Below, in pieces: positions 9,416-18,184 of a stretch of 64,000 nt of DNA. The first letter of the stretch is position 1, and the number at the start of each line of letters is the position of its first letter. The notes under the pieces were generated by a model that saw only the letters and a list, made by a program, of their open reading frames with translations, was not told the DNA's origin and did no database searches. The position numbers were made by a program, and so were the translations under genes. This DNA is from Undibacterium cyanobacteriorum (GTDB taxonomy: Bacteria; Pseudomonadota; Gammaproteobacteria; Burkholderiales; Burkholderiaceae_D). The DNA is taken from positions 3,906,001 through 3,970,000 of the forward strand of contig NZ_CP133720.1 in assembly GCF_031326225.1 (NCBI RefSeq), in the 5' to 3' direction.

Positions 9416-9460
9416 GTTGCGAGTAATCTGAACGCGAAGTAAGTCTCTTACACGAAGTTC

Positions 9461-9488
9461 CGTCATTCCCGCGAAAGCGGGAATCTAG
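9461..9488. repeat. REP-type palindrome GTCATTCCCGCG...
   Basis: CGTCATTCCCGCGAAAGCGG continuing as GAATCTAGG is the well-known proteobacterial palindromic repeat, with TTCCCGC pairing to GCGGGAA around a GAAA loop. A related form, GCTCCTGCCTTCGCAGGAGC, occurs at 36191-36210. Confidence 0.8.
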
Positions 9489-9521
9489 GTTCTGTAGAAT
9501 CACAGGCTTAAGATTAAAGTT

Positions 9522-9595
9522 GCGTAGGTTGGGCTGAAAAGCCCAACAATTTTTTTCACGCCGCTATAACGTTGGGCTTGGCAGCCCAACCTACG
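9522..9595. repeat. Nested inverted repeat with CGTAGGTTGGGCT ends
   Basis: The outer ends CGTAGGTTGGGCT and AGCCCAACCTACG are perfect inverted repeats. Each half is itself a hairpin (TTGGGCT...AGCCCAA). The element is about 74 bp and has no coding capacity, resembling a BIME or small MITE. It lies just past the valS terminator. Confidence 0.7.
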
Positions 9596-9645
9596 AGAAA
9601 TCCATATTGAGCTGTAGGTCTGTAGAGCACCTACATTATTGAGGC

Positions 9646-10128
9646 CTAGCCTCCCGAGTAGGTTGCCGCTCTTACCTGCGATTTCTTGCCGCCCAGATGG
9701 ACCGTAATCGTGACATAGGTATAATCACCGCAGCACTTGTCCTCACCCGCGACACAGGTGCTTTCGGTGCCAGTCACTTTTAATTCTACGAAGGTCGATC
9801 CGTCAGCAGACTTAAAACCTGAATCATCACCAACAGGAAAAACCGTAATCTTCTTCCCATTCACGGAAATCAACGCCCGTCCATCTTTTGACTTCGGGAA
9901 CCCGAGCACACATGTTCCATCCCCGCCAGCCAAAAGCTTTTCACCTTTTCGAAATCCAACAAAGGGTGGGTGGCGTCGCCAATAACTTATCGACTCGGTA
10001 TCCGTTTGCTCATCAAAGTAAGAGCAGTCTTCTCCTCGAAGATTATCAATCGTCAGGTTGCCTGCGATCGAAGCTGAGGAGTATAGCCAGAGCAATGTCA
10101 AACATAAAATCTGAATTAGTAATCGCAT
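9646..10128 (-). CDS. Secreted hypothetical protein
   Basis: I do not recognise this family. From the ATG at 10128 the product is 160 residues with a clear signal peptide (MRLLIQILCLTLLWLYSSAS, cleavage near SIAG). The mature part is rich in Gly and Asp and has several cysteines (EDCSYF, GTCVLGF, STCVAGEDKCC) that could form disulfides in the periplasm. GAGGAAGG about 10 bases upstream decides this start. The in-frame extension to 10206 reads through a dispersed palindromic repeat and is not coding. Apparently monocistronic. Confidence 0.7.
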   Translation of the reverse strand: MRLLIQILCLTLLWLYSSASIAGNLTIDNLRGEDCSYFDEQTDTESISYWRRHPPFVGFRKGEKLLAGGDGTCVLGFPKSKDGRALISVNGKKITVFPVGDDSGFKSADGSTFVELKVTGTESTCVAGEDKCCGDYTYVTITVHLGGKKSQVRAATYSGG

Positions 10129-10176
10129 AAATTCCAAACCTTCCTCAATACATAAAATCGAGGTTAAACCAGCCAT

Positions 10177-10204
10177 GTAGGGCGGGTGCAACCCGCGCCA
10201 CCGC
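10177..10204. repeat. Dispersed palindrome TAGGGCGGGTGCAACCCGC
   Basis: GCGGGTGCAACCCGC is an imperfect palindrome. The same motif occurs inverted at 13526-13547 and as a decayed half copy (TAGGGCAGGTGCAACT) at 12923-12940. Three copies within 3.4 kb mark this stretch as a repeat-rich accessory area. Confidence 0.75.
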
Positions 10205-10368
10205 ATGATTTCCGATTCTGATCACACAACATTCTAATTGAAATGCTTAATCTGCAAATAAAGTTTGCGGCCTTCTTTCGTTTTTACAAGTTTTGGAGTT
10301 AGTACGGCTGTGCCTATTCCACTCCACGCACGATTCCGACTCCACTCTTTCATCCAATAGAAGTCCAC

Positions 10369-11043
10369 TCACTTCATCTCCGCCGCATCCTTCTTTGCTT
10401 CCTCAATTTCCGCCTTACTCATCTGCGATTCAACATACTTGCGATAAGTCACAGCATCTTCGTAGTCACCCGCAAGAATCAGCCATTTCAAGGCAGCGAC
10501 ATTGTCGATTGCTACGCCTTTTCCTTTGAAGTACATCAGCCCCAGCTGATACTGTGCGCTCGCGTTCTTCTGTTCGGCAGCCTTAGAGAACAGATCGCGC
10601 GCTTTATCATAGTCACGTGTCACCCCATGACCGCTGACGTACAAAACACCTAAACTGTATTGCGCGTCAGCATACCCTAGCTCCGCGGCCTTACTAAACC
10701 AATGCACAGCCATCCCGTAATTGGGAGCGACACCCTTGGCTTTTGCATACATGCGGCCAAGATTGACTTGTGCTCGTACGTTATTCTGTTGCGCGGCTTT
10801 TTCAAACAGCGCTTTCGCTTCCACATAATCTTGAGTGACACCTTCCCCCTTCAAATACATCAAGCCAAGATTAAACTGTGCATCGGATTTTCCTTGGTCC
10901 GCCGCTTTCTTGAATGCCGCCGCTGCAGCAGAGAAATTTCTCTGTTCATACAAACTCACACCATCCGAAAAATCATCGGCGCGACAGAGCAAGGTCCAGC
11001 CTGTCAAACTCAACATCAGGAATAACTGTAGTAGCGATTTCAT
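10369..11043 (-). CDS. Sel1-repeat (TPR-like) exported protein
   Basis: After a signal peptide ending near LLCRADD, the 224-residue protein consists of about five Sel1-like repeats with the recurring pattern A-x-x-x-L-G-x-M-Y-x-x-G-x-G-V and the following D-Y-x-x-A (for example NLGLMYLKGEGVTQDY). Such repeats form a superhelical protein-binding scaffold, and the partner is unknown. A GTG at 11058 is in frame, but GAGG lies 9 bases before the ATG at 11043, so I start there. The C-terminus is a short charged helix (MSKAEIEEAKKDAAEMK). Confidence 0.8.
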   Translation of the reverse strand: MKSLLQLFLMLSLTGWTLLCRADDFSDGVSLYEQRNFSAAAAAFKKAADQGKSDAQFNLGLMYLKGEGVTQDYVEAKALFEKAAQQNNVRAQVNLGRMYAKAKGVAPNYGMAVHWFSKAAELGYADAQYSLGVLYVSGHGVTRDYDKARDLFSKAAEQKNASAQYQLGLMYFKGKGVAIDNVAALKWLILAGDYEDAVTYRKYVESQMSKAEIEEAKKDAAEMK

Positions 11044-11332
11044 ATTTTCAATCCTCACTATGACTCGATATCTCTGACGGAAAATGATCGATCAAATCTA
11101 CATTCCAGCATAAACCAATTTTCCACCCAGTTCGAACTTTAAATCTATACGGCGACAATCGATTAGCAACAAACAGTTAAGAATTGCAATTCGGCTAGCT
11201 CATTGTACATCCTGGACGCCGCGATCACGCGCGCGAACCGCCGCAGAACCCGATTCTTTGCTATCCTAACGCCCTTCAGCGAATCGGCATTCTTCTTTAA
11301 GATTCCGTCGCACTCACTATCGGATATTCACT

Positions 11333-11869
11333 ATGGCCTCATTACAAGATCAACTTCTCAAAGCCGGTTTAATCAATAAAGGGAAAGCCAAGCAGCTTCA
11401 CCACGATAAATCAAATCAGAAAAAGGTCGAACGTCGTACTGGTGTGGAAAGTGTTGATGAGGCGCGTATCGCGGCCTTAGAGGTTCAGCAGAAGAATGCT
11501 GAGCGCGCACGCGAACTGAATGCGCAACGCGATGCGGCTGCGGCGCAAAAAGCGGTGTTTGCGCAAATTGTGCAGATGGTGGAAAAGAATCGTCAGAGCA
11601 AAGGCAATGGCGATATCGCTTACTACTACACGCTCGGCACCAAAATCGACAAAATCTATGTGTCAGAAGAGGTACAAAAACATTTGATCGCTGGACGCCT
11701 CATGATCGTCTGCATCGACGGCAAGACTGAATTACTGCCGCGTGTCATCGCAGAAAAAATCGAAGAGCGCGATCCGTCTTTGGTAGTACGCGTTAAAAAA
11801 TCAAGCAATGAAGTCGATGAAGATGACCCGTATGCGGACTATAAAATTCCAGATGACTTTACTTGGTAA
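11333..11869 (+). CDS. DUF2058 (YaiL-like) protein
   Basis: The 178-residue sequence begins MASLQDQLLKAGLINKGKAK, the hallmark of the YaiL/DUF2058 family of small, strongly charged proteins proposed to associate with nucleic acid. A basic and coiled N-terminal half (to about residue 85) is followed by a compact domain with NGDIAYYYTLG and IYVSEEVQKHLIAG. It stands alone between genes on the opposite strand. The molecular function is not established. Confidence 0.85.
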   Translation: MASLQDQLLKAGLINKGKAKQLHHDKSNQKKVERRTGVESVDEARIAALEVQQKNAERARELNAQRDAAAAQKAVFAQIVQMVEKNRQSKGNGDIAYYYTLGTKIDKIYVSEEVQKHLIAGRLMIVCIDGKTELLPRVIAEKIEERDPSLVVRVKKSSNEVDEDDPYADYKIPDDFTW

Positions 11870-11888
11870 AAATCGTGCCTTTCAGTTT

Positions 11889-12665
11889 CTATTCAGGCAC
11901 AAAATATCTGATGAGAGCTGGTCTACCATCGGTATTGACGACCGCGATACCGGAGCGCATTCCAGTGTAAACACCAGCATCGACGACTGCTATACCGGAG
12001 CGCATGCCAATGTAATAAGCTCCATCTTGCATCACCACCGTCGTGGGGTAAAGCAGCTTCCAGAATGCATTGAAGGCAATGATCTCAATGCGATTATCCG
12101 GGGTGAACTCCATGAGACTTGACGAACCAACGAAGACGATTGACTTCTGACCGCCGGATCCGACTCGTACTAGGGCCGCGGCTGGCGCATCCGGCAATAG
12201 CGTTAAGAGTATTGGTTGCGACGGTGTCTTAAAGTTACGAATCACGTGGATCGCACCGTGACTCGACATCATGTGTGACAGACCTGAGAGAATATAAAGA
12301 TCATCGTCAATCGGAATGAGTGCCTGGATATTTCCTCTAAAGAATGGTGCACCATCTGCTTTAACCTCGTTGAGGTAGAGGCCGCCTCCAAACTCTCCTT
12401 GATTGACGCCAATGTATTTGACTGTACCAGTATCAAATACCAAGTTTTCTTTTGGACGATGATAATTGATTTGCTCAATCGCGAGGTCTGGACTGAGTGA
12501 TAGGAAAGTGGTTTTCCGATCTCGATTCATGCGATTGAGTTCGTCAGAGCTAGTCGGTACAGGTTTCTCGACAAATCCACGTTTCTTCATTTGATCGGCG
12601 ATACTATCTGCACACGCAGACGCGCTCAACGCGCACAAGAATACGAATAAACAAAAAGCTTTCAA
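11889..12665 (-). CDS. Secreted hypothetical protein with an internal duplication
   Basis: Family not recognised. The 258-residue product has a signal peptide (MKAFCLFVFLCALSASACA) and a beta-rich body with short repeats suggestive of a propeller-like fold (FVGSSSLMEFTPDNRIEIIAF). Near the C-terminus the stretch GMRSGIAVV occurs twice, 15 residues apart, caused by a 45-bp tandem duplication in the DNA. It converges on the DUF2058 gene, with only about 19 bases between the stops. Confidence 0.65.
   Translation of the reverse strand: MKAFCLFVFLCALSASACADSIADQMKKRGFVEKPVPTSSDELNRMNRDRKTTFLSLSPDLAIEQINYHRPKENLVFDTGTVKYIGVNQGEFGGGLYLNEVKADGAPFFRGNIQALIPIDDDLYILSGLSHMMSSHGAIHVIRNFKTPSQPILLTLLPDAPAAALVRVGSGGQKSIVFVGSSSLMEFTPDNRIEIIAFNAFWKLLYPTTVVMQDGAYYIGMRSGIAVVDAGVYTGMRSGIAVVNTDGRPALIRYFVPE
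11937..12026. repeat. 45-bp tandem duplication inside a gene
   Basis: The copies 11937-11981 and 11982-12026 are diverged direct repeats that share ATACCGGAGCGCAT. The length is a multiple of three, so the frame is kept and 15 residues are duplicated in the 11889-12665 protein. Confidence 0.8.
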
Positions 12666-12938
12666 ACTATTCTCCGCATAAAAATTGACCGACTTACCGA
12701 CAGATTAAAACATCGTCATACACACTGCGTCGCCAACGCATTTTTTCACAATGACTTGCAGTGTACTATTGCCCTGCCAAGCTCTCAAGAAAAACGTTTC
12801 GATAAGCAGATTATCGCTTTCGTAGGAACTACAAATGCACGGTGGTCAGTGGAAATTCCTTCGCTTCTTTCATGCATGATAGGCGCGACAACTTAGACAC
12901 CGTTTTGAAATGTTTTACGCAATGTAGGGCAGGTGCAA

Positions 12939-13451
12939 CTAAGTCTCGAACTCTAGGCAATACAGTCCGCATTGTTGAGCAAGCGAAATGATAGGCTCAG
13001 CACGTTCACGTGAATTGAAGAAGCAGACGTTCGTGTCATCCCAAGACGCGGCGAATAAACAATCGTATTCAGGCAAGATAATAAATTGCTTCGGCGACCT
13101 TGTTGGGTCAATACGGCACTGCTGAAGGAAGCCACTCTTATTGAGATACTTCTTGATGATAAGTTTTGATTTGCGCGGCCAACGGCCACGATATCGAACC
13201 GTGTACACTTCCGTCGATTCAAACAATAAGGCCCAATGCTGACGGAATTTTTGATCTCTTTCACTACGTTCTGGTCCATCGAAGCAATCCATTAAGTGCC
13301 ATTCGCTTTCATCACGTAACCAATGATCAAATACAGATATGGCGAATCGCCCCATAGAATGGTCTTCGTTTTCGCGCACGTCCCGGAGTTCGGGGAATTG
13401 AAGCTTTAAAGCCTGCTGCTTCTCATCAGATAGTGACTGCAACAATTTCAT
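12939..13451 (-). CDS. Hypothetical cytoplasmic protein
   Basis: Not recognised. The 170-residue product lacks a signal peptide or membrane segment and is rich in aromatic and charged residues (FDHWLRDESEWHLMDCFDG, YRGRWPRKSKLIIKKYL). No good Shine-Dalgarno precedes the ATG at 13451, so the start is uncertain. Its stop overlaps a decayed copy of the TAGGGCGGGTGCA repeat, and a full inverted copy lies 75 bases upstream of the start. It is flanked by repeats on both sides, and horizontal origin or cassette-like mobility is possible but not shown. Confidence 0.55.
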   Translation of the reverse strand: MKLLQSLSDEKQQALKLQFPELRDVRENEDHSMGRFAISVFDHWLRDESEWHLMDCFDGPERSERDQKFRQHWALLFESTEVYTVRYRGRWPRKSKLIIKKYLNKSGFLQQCRIDPTRSPKQFIILPEYDCLFAASWDDTNVCFFNSRERAEPIISLAQQCGLYCLEFET

Positions 13452-13525
13452 GATTTTTTATTAAAGTGGACAAAGCCAAGTCAATTGTAATTCGACTTCA
13501 TTTATCCTCGATTGAAAGTTCGACA

Positions 13526-13547
13526 GCGCGGGTTGCACCCGCCCTAA
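13526..13547. repeat. Dispersed palindrome, inverted copy
   Basis: GCGCGGGTTGCACCCGCCCT is the reverse complement of the element at 10177-10204. Confidence 0.75.
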
Positions 13548-13631
13548 TTGTTCGTTTAATTCCGCGAAGTGGAAGATCGGTGATGCGTGCTATGGCGATT
13601 CAATCACTCAAGCAAAGGAGCGCTCTAGGCC

Positions 13632-14711
13632 TCAGGTCATATCGAGCAGATGCTGCTCAATCTCTGCCCGCCCTTCGGTGCTCGTCATAGCCACGATCAC
13701 ATCACCGGCACGTAGTAGATATTGATCATCGGGGTTAAAAGTCCAATCATTGTTGGCGCGCACGGCGATCAGGATGTAATCGGGGCTGCGTAAGCGTAGT
13801 TTGCCCATCGGCGTGGCGGGGAAGTTTGCTGGTGCGACGACTTCTTCCACACGCAGATTTTTTTCCGACTTCAACATCTCATCGAGGAAACCCACCACGT
13901 GTGGGCGCACCATTGCCGATGCCATACGCATGCCGCCTGTGAAGTCAGGGCAGATCACCTCATCAGCACCCGCTTTACGCATTTTTTCGACATTACGCAA
14001 TTCATGCGAGCGCGCCACGATACGTAATTTTGGATTTAACTGTTTGGCGGTAATGATGATCATCAAATTACGCGAATCATCGCCGGTCACGGCAAACAAT
14101 CCATGCGCGTCTGTGATGTCGGCACCAGAAAGCAAATCATCATCCGATGCATCGCCATGCAGATAAAGTAGGTTAGGAAATTTTTCTCGATATTCTTCAA
14201 AATTGGTTTGTTCCGGATCGATCGCGACAAACGGACGGCCTGTCTTTTGCAATTCATGAGCGACATTGCGACCGACGCGGCCAAAGCCACATACGATGTA
14301 ATGCTGGCGCAATTTTTTGATACGCTTTTCCATCCGTCTTCTCCGCAGGGAATAATCTAAATCTTTTTCTAAGAAAAATACTGTTAGGCTGGTGAACAAG
14401 AAAGTCAGTACGCCTAAACCAGCGATGCTCATGACACCGGCAAATATCTTGGCACCAAAGGTAGTGAGCGGTACGCCCTCGCCATATCCAACGGTTGAAA
14501 TCGTGATCAAAGTCATGTAGACCGCATTCTCCCAGCTATGCTGGTCACCGATCCAATAGAAACCTATTGCGCCAACACCAATCAATGCCAGCAGAGTCAA
14601 AGCGGCCCAGCCGATACGCGCCATAATACGGCGCAGCTGACCGCTCTCGTCAGTCGCATCAGGCTGCATGGTCGACATCGCATCTTGCTGGTGTTGATCA
14701 GAGGTTCGCAT
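13632..14711 (-). CDS. Potassium channel with RCK/TrkA-N domain
   Basis: The 359-residue protein has a two-helix pore module: a first membrane helix (about 33-55), a pore loop with selectivity filter TVGYG (73-77) and a second helix (about 86-114). A cytoplasmic RCK domain follows, opening with the nucleotide-binding GFGRVG (142-147), and then a TrkA-C-like domain (about 270-355). This is the layout of MthK/Kch-type ligand-gated K+ channels. The residue after the filter is Glu (TVGYGE) rather than the more frequent Asp. The start could also be the ATG at 14678, and neither has a strong Shine-Dalgarno. Confidence 0.9.
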   Translation of the reverse strand: MRTSDQHQQDAMSTMQPDATDESGQLRRIMARIGWAALTLLALIGVGAIGFYWIGDQHSWENAVYMTLITISTVGYGEGVPLTTFGAKIFAGVMSIAGLGVLTFLFTSLTVFFLEKDLDYSLRRRRMEKRIKKLRQHYIVCGFGRVGRNVAHELQKTGRPFVAIDPEQTNFEEYREKFPNLLYLHGDASDDDLLSGADITDAHGLFAVTGDDSRNLMIIITAKQLNPKLRIVARSHELRNVEKMRKAGADEVICPDFTGGMRMASAMVRPHVVGFLDEMLKSEKNLRVEEVVAPANFPATPMGKLRLRSPDYILIAVRANNDWTFNPDDQYLLRAGDVIVAMTSTEGRAEIEQHLLDMT

Positions 14712-14850
14712 ACATTAAGGTGTTGTGGTTGTATGCCTGATTGTAGCTTTGCGCAATTTGAAGTGACTTGCATTTGCGCAAGAAAACTGATTTTGTCGCT
14801 TTTTGTGTTGCGTGTTTGTCGTAATGCGTCGTAGATTCTCGACATGCAAG

Positions 14851-15378
14851 CTATTTACATTGCTCGAAAGACGAGATGCTTTTTACTTCAATTGCATTTG
14901 GTGAAATTCCTGCACCTTCAGATTCGTCCACCAACACCACGAAGTCGCGCAAGATAAGATCGGCCTTAGCTTGCAAACAACTGCTTTTCACGCGACGAGC
15001 TTTGCCCAATTTTAGCTTTACATAGGCGTCCTGCATGCGCAATGCAAATTGCCGAAAATGAGGTTCAAACGCCGTGTTTTTTTGCATCACTGGACGTCGG
15101 GGCATGAACCAAAGATCACCTCCATCGCTCGGCTCGTAACTCACGATGCCTTGCAAATGCAGAGATCCCTGCAAAACAAATTTGCCATCGTAAGTGTTGC
15201 CATTGGCGTCATATCGATCTAAGGAAATACGTTCTCTGCTTAGGTCGGGCTTTTGTCCCTTAGAGTCTCTTAGCTCGCAAACTTGCACTAACTTGAGCTC
15301 TTTGGGCAAGCTAATTTCAACGTGTAAAAGATCGGAACCACAAGAGCAGCCTGTCGCGGGGCCATACTGCGCGAGCAA
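14851..15378 (-). CDS. Hypothetical protein, 5' end uncertain (probable homopolymer frameshift)
   Basis: Not recognised. The visible frame gives 175 residues from a TTG at 15378, but it stays open further upstream and no good start exists in that frame. A GTG at 15451 in the neighbouring frame reads MSFRNNKLAVLF and joins the long frame if the six-T run (minus strand, around 15410) is shortened by one base. The joined product would have a more normal N-terminal hydrophobic segment. The mature region includes GCSCG and two further cysteines. It is the last gene of a four-gene minus-strand operon and overlaps the end of the 15432 gene. Confidence 0.5.
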   Translation of the reverse strand: MLAQYGPATGCSCGSDLLHVEISLPKELKLVQVCELRDSKGQKPDLSRERISLDRYDANGNTYDGKFVLQGSLHLQGIVSYEPSDGGDLWFMPRRPVMQKNTAFEPHFRQFALRMQDAYVKLKLGKARRVKSSCLQAKADLILRDFVVLVDESEGAGISPNAIEVKSISSFEQCK

Positions 15379-15431
15379 AAGGGAATCGGTTTTATGTAGT
15401 TTGGGACTCGCTGCAAAAAAGAACGGCGAGC

Positions 15432-16745
15432 TTATTGTTGCGAAAGCTCACTGATCTCGATCTTCTCCGGTACCTTCCACTTCACAAAATGCCCTGCGCC
15501 GACGGCTGCGATCCACTGTTGCGTTTCTTCGGCACTATGTAGCGGCGCTAAATCGTACACATATCCCGGAAGGATTTGACCGCGGCGCAACACATAGCTA
15601 GGACCACTGGGATTATCATTGTCTCTAACGGACCAACTATCCGCTGATACGCGTTGCAAGCGATAATTGCTACGTTCAAGCTGGAAACGCAAATCGTAGC
15701 GATCACAACTCCCCATACAATAAGGCTCAATTTTCGTTGGTGCAAGAAACTCGATAGTACTACCGCGTGTGGCATGATGCCGATAATGCTGCCCCCAAAT
15801 CTTGTTCTTTGAACGCCACAACCACATTTGATAGACGCCAAGATCTTTTCCAGTATCGTCAAAGGTGGTGCTGAACACGCCAAGAAATTCCACCGCGTCA
15901 GTGGCGTTCTTTTCGAGTGGGAAACGCGGCGCTGCGACTTTTGTAAACTGCGTCGTCTGCGGTGAAGGGTTCGGTCCAACGTCGCCAGAGAAGGCAAAAT
16001 GCTCACGATCGATGACGTTTATTTTGCCCGAGAGCGGCGTCACGTCCTTACTTTGGTTCTGCCATTCATAAGCATCGCCGCCGAGATGCTTAAGCCTTCC
16101 CTGATGCTCATACAACTCGGTACTCCACAGCCATACGTCAAGTGCATCATTGATCACGATCTTCGCGAAACGACTGTCATTCCCATCAGCCACATAATGC
16201 CCAGCAATAGTGCCGCCAGTTTCAGTGATAGGGCCAAAAAAACGCGCCTGAACCTGATCATCGCGCAAACGTGCTTCGTAGCGGAAGCGGCGCCCCAGGT
16301 CGAATTGCATACTGCTTTGTTTGCTCTCGTGCGAAATAGAAGCATAGCCCGCGATTGCCAATAGTGGTACAGCGAGACACCACGCAGCGATAAGTTTAGA
16401 ACGCCATTTTGATTCGACACTCAGCGCAGAATTCTTTGCGTAAATCGAATAGGCAATTCCATAGATGAGATAGAGCAATCCATAAGGCAGCATCAAGATG
16501 AACACATCAATACGAATCGGTGCCACTACTGCGGGCGACCAGAGCAAGCTCATATAGGCCTCATACAGTGCCAACACGATACTCAGTCCATACAGAAGAC
16601 GCAGCGGACCGCGCTTGAATTCAGTGGGAGCTCCTGACGACAAGATAGAGATCGGTAGCCAATTCAGTAGTGCTAAGAAATAGGCGATCGTAAACAGAGA
16701 GGACATAAAATTGACAACGCCTAATTCCAAAGGAATACGAGCCAT
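15432..16745 (-). CDS. Hypothetical membrane protein with large extracytoplasmic domain
   Basis: Not recognised. The 437-residue product has about four hydrophobic helices in the first 150 residues (SLFTIAYFLALLNWLP, LYGLSIVLALYEAYMSLLW, DVFILMLPYGLLYLIYG, AAWCLAVPLLAIAGYA). A roughly 280-residue polar, Trp- and Asp-rich domain follows and probably faces the periplasm. I use the ATG at 16745. A GTG sits just before it at 16748. The ATG overlaps the TGA of the frame that ends there (TGATG), which couples it to the broken gene upstream. Confidence 0.65.
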   Translation of the reverse strand: MARIPLELGVVNFMSSLFTIAYFLALLNWLPISILSSGAPTEFKRGPLRLLYGLSIVLALYEAYMSLLWSPAVVAPIRIDVFILMLPYGLLYLIYGIAYSIYAKNSALSVESKWRSKLIAAWCLAVPLLAIAGYASISHESKQSSMQFDLGRRFRYEARLRDDQVQARFFGPITETGGTIAGHYVADGNDSRFAKIVINDALDVWLWSTELYEHQGRLKHLGGDAYEWQNQSKDVTPLSGKINVIDREHFAFSGDVGPNPSPQTTQFTKVAAPRFPLEKNATDAVEFLGVFSTTFDDTGKDLGVYQMWLWRSKNKIWGQHYRHHATRGSTIEFLAPTKIEPYCMGSCDRYDLRFQLERSNYRLQRVSADSWSVRDNDNPSGPSYVLRRGQILPGYVYDLAPLHSAEETQQWIAAVGAGHFVKWKVPEKIEISELSQQ

Positions 16746-17004
16746 CACAAATACTCAGTACGACGCTTTACCTCTTCTAGGCGCATATTCGGAAAAAGCA
16801 ATGCGACGAAGCGAGCATTCGGCTCAGGGTGGATAGAAAAACCGCTGGCATAGTAACACCCGCCGATGGGTAAGCCCTAAGAATTCCATAAGTATCGATT
16901 GCTACCACTCGCGGGATTGAGGTGCTCAACTCATCCCCTCGCATCCAGAGAAACGCCAGTGCAACACAAAGAATGGAAAGCTTCACGCATGCGGCAAAAC
17001 TCAT
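16745..17004 (-). pseudogene. Small exported protein gene interrupted by a frameshift
   Basis: The frame from the ATG at 17004 begins with a signal-like sequence (MSFAACVKLSILCVALAFLW) and stops early at 16777. From about 16870 a different frame reads GLPIGGCYYASGFSIHPEPN and runs to a TGA at 16747-16745, which overlaps the next start. Adding one G to the GGG at about 16877 joins the two into one open frame of about 86 codons. Either the gene is inactivated or the base is a sequencing or assembly error. It sits 18 bases after the 17023 gene in the same operon. Confidence 0.6.
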
Positions 17005-17022
17005 TGCCAGCGACCAACAGCC

Positions 17023-17877
17023 TTATTCTTTAATAACGTACTTTCCTTTAACATAGTGGTATTTTTGATTTTCGGCCGGTTTAATCTGAAGATTATCGGC
17101 TAGCCTAGTCCCACTGAAGATCACCGACAGCTCAGGAAACTCCGTTGGCTTCGTTTGCAGTAATTGAATTTGTCCAACGTAACTGTAGCAAGGGAAAGCG
17201 AGATCGATACGATTCTCCTCTTTGTCTGTTGGCGCAATACAGTGATCCTGATTGTCACCGCCCGTCTCGATCGTACCCAAGCGACTCCACTTTTCGTCGG
17301 TGAACCCAAATAGTGCTTTACCCCAAGTGTTCAGTCCTTGACCTTGCCAAGAAGTGTCAATCAATAAGACTCGATTCTTCTCACTTAAATGCAGGAATTC
17401 AAAACTTTTTGGCGTTTCGATATCGCCCCATGAGCCCAACTCCCCCAAATATTTTTGCGCGGCCAATTTCACCCAGTTCGCGCCCTGATTTTTGTAAGTA
17501 ACGATACTGATCTGAGGGGCGCATCCATGACAACGCACTATGCTCGCGTCCGTTGCTTCCTCACCCTGACTCCGATAGGTCTTCAAAAACACGGCGTAAT
17601 ACAACGTTCCCTTAAGTTCGAAAGAGTAGTTGAACCACAATCGAGTTAACTCATCTCTTTTGGTGAGGACAGCACCTGTTTGTGGATCAAGTCCAAACAA
17701 ATCTTTGATTGCGAGTTCCACCGTTGGCAGAGCCATTTCAGCCGCGTTCGGCGCATGCTTTGCTTGCAGAGATTCTGCAGAAAACTTCTCCGAATACAAT
17801 CGTGACAACGGCTTCCAATTAAACGCGAGCAAGGCGAGACCGAGAACTATTATTCCTAAAATGATTTTTCGCATCAT
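17023..17877 (-). CDS. Hypothetical membrane-anchored protein
   Basis: Not recognised. The 284-residue product has a single N-terminal membrane segment (MMRKIILGIIVLGLALLAFN) and an otherwise soluble domain with a CHGC pair and two later cysteines. It is likely periplasmic. AAGGAT lies 5 bases before the first of two adjacent ATGs at 17877. It is the first gene of the operon that continues through the broken 16745-17004 gene to 14851. Confidence 0.65.
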   Translation of the reverse strand: MMRKIILGIIVLGLALLAFNWKPLSRLYSEKFSAESLQAKHAPNAAEMALPTVELAIKDLFGLDPQTGAVLTKRDELTRLWFNYSFELKGTLYYAVFLKTYRSQGEEATDASIVRCHGCAPQISIVTYKNQGANWVKLAAQKYLGELGSWGDIETPKSFEFLHLSEKNRVLLIDTSWQGQGLNTWGKALFGFTDEKWSRLGTIETGGDNQDHCIAPTDKEENRIDLAFPCYSYVGQIQLLQTKPTEFPELSVIFSGTRLADNLQIKPAENQKYHYVKGKYVIKE

Positions 17878-18184
17878 GCGATCCTTATAGCAGCTACCAA
17901 TACATTCAGGTCGAGGGGTTTGTAAGAAAGCCGTATCAACATTCTAGTCACCCATCTTACGTGGCAAAGGTTCGCAACTCAATCGCTACTCGCACCCACT
18001 AATATCCATCTTTGTTCACGTACATGAACATCGTAAGAACAAGCGTTAGAGCACCGCTGCTAATACCGATTCGCTTATTCGTCTAAAAGAGGACACGGGG
18101 AAAGATATCACAGCTTGGCGCACAAGAAGAGCGCCTGAAGTCTTCCACCACTCGCTTATGGAATCTTCCCAAAAACTTTAGTTC

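Noticed and set aside
18000..18180. tRNA-like or small RNA gene upstream of the ArsR gene
   Set aside because: I could not find a cloverleaf, TPsiC arm or terminator. Only the promoter and operator are supported.
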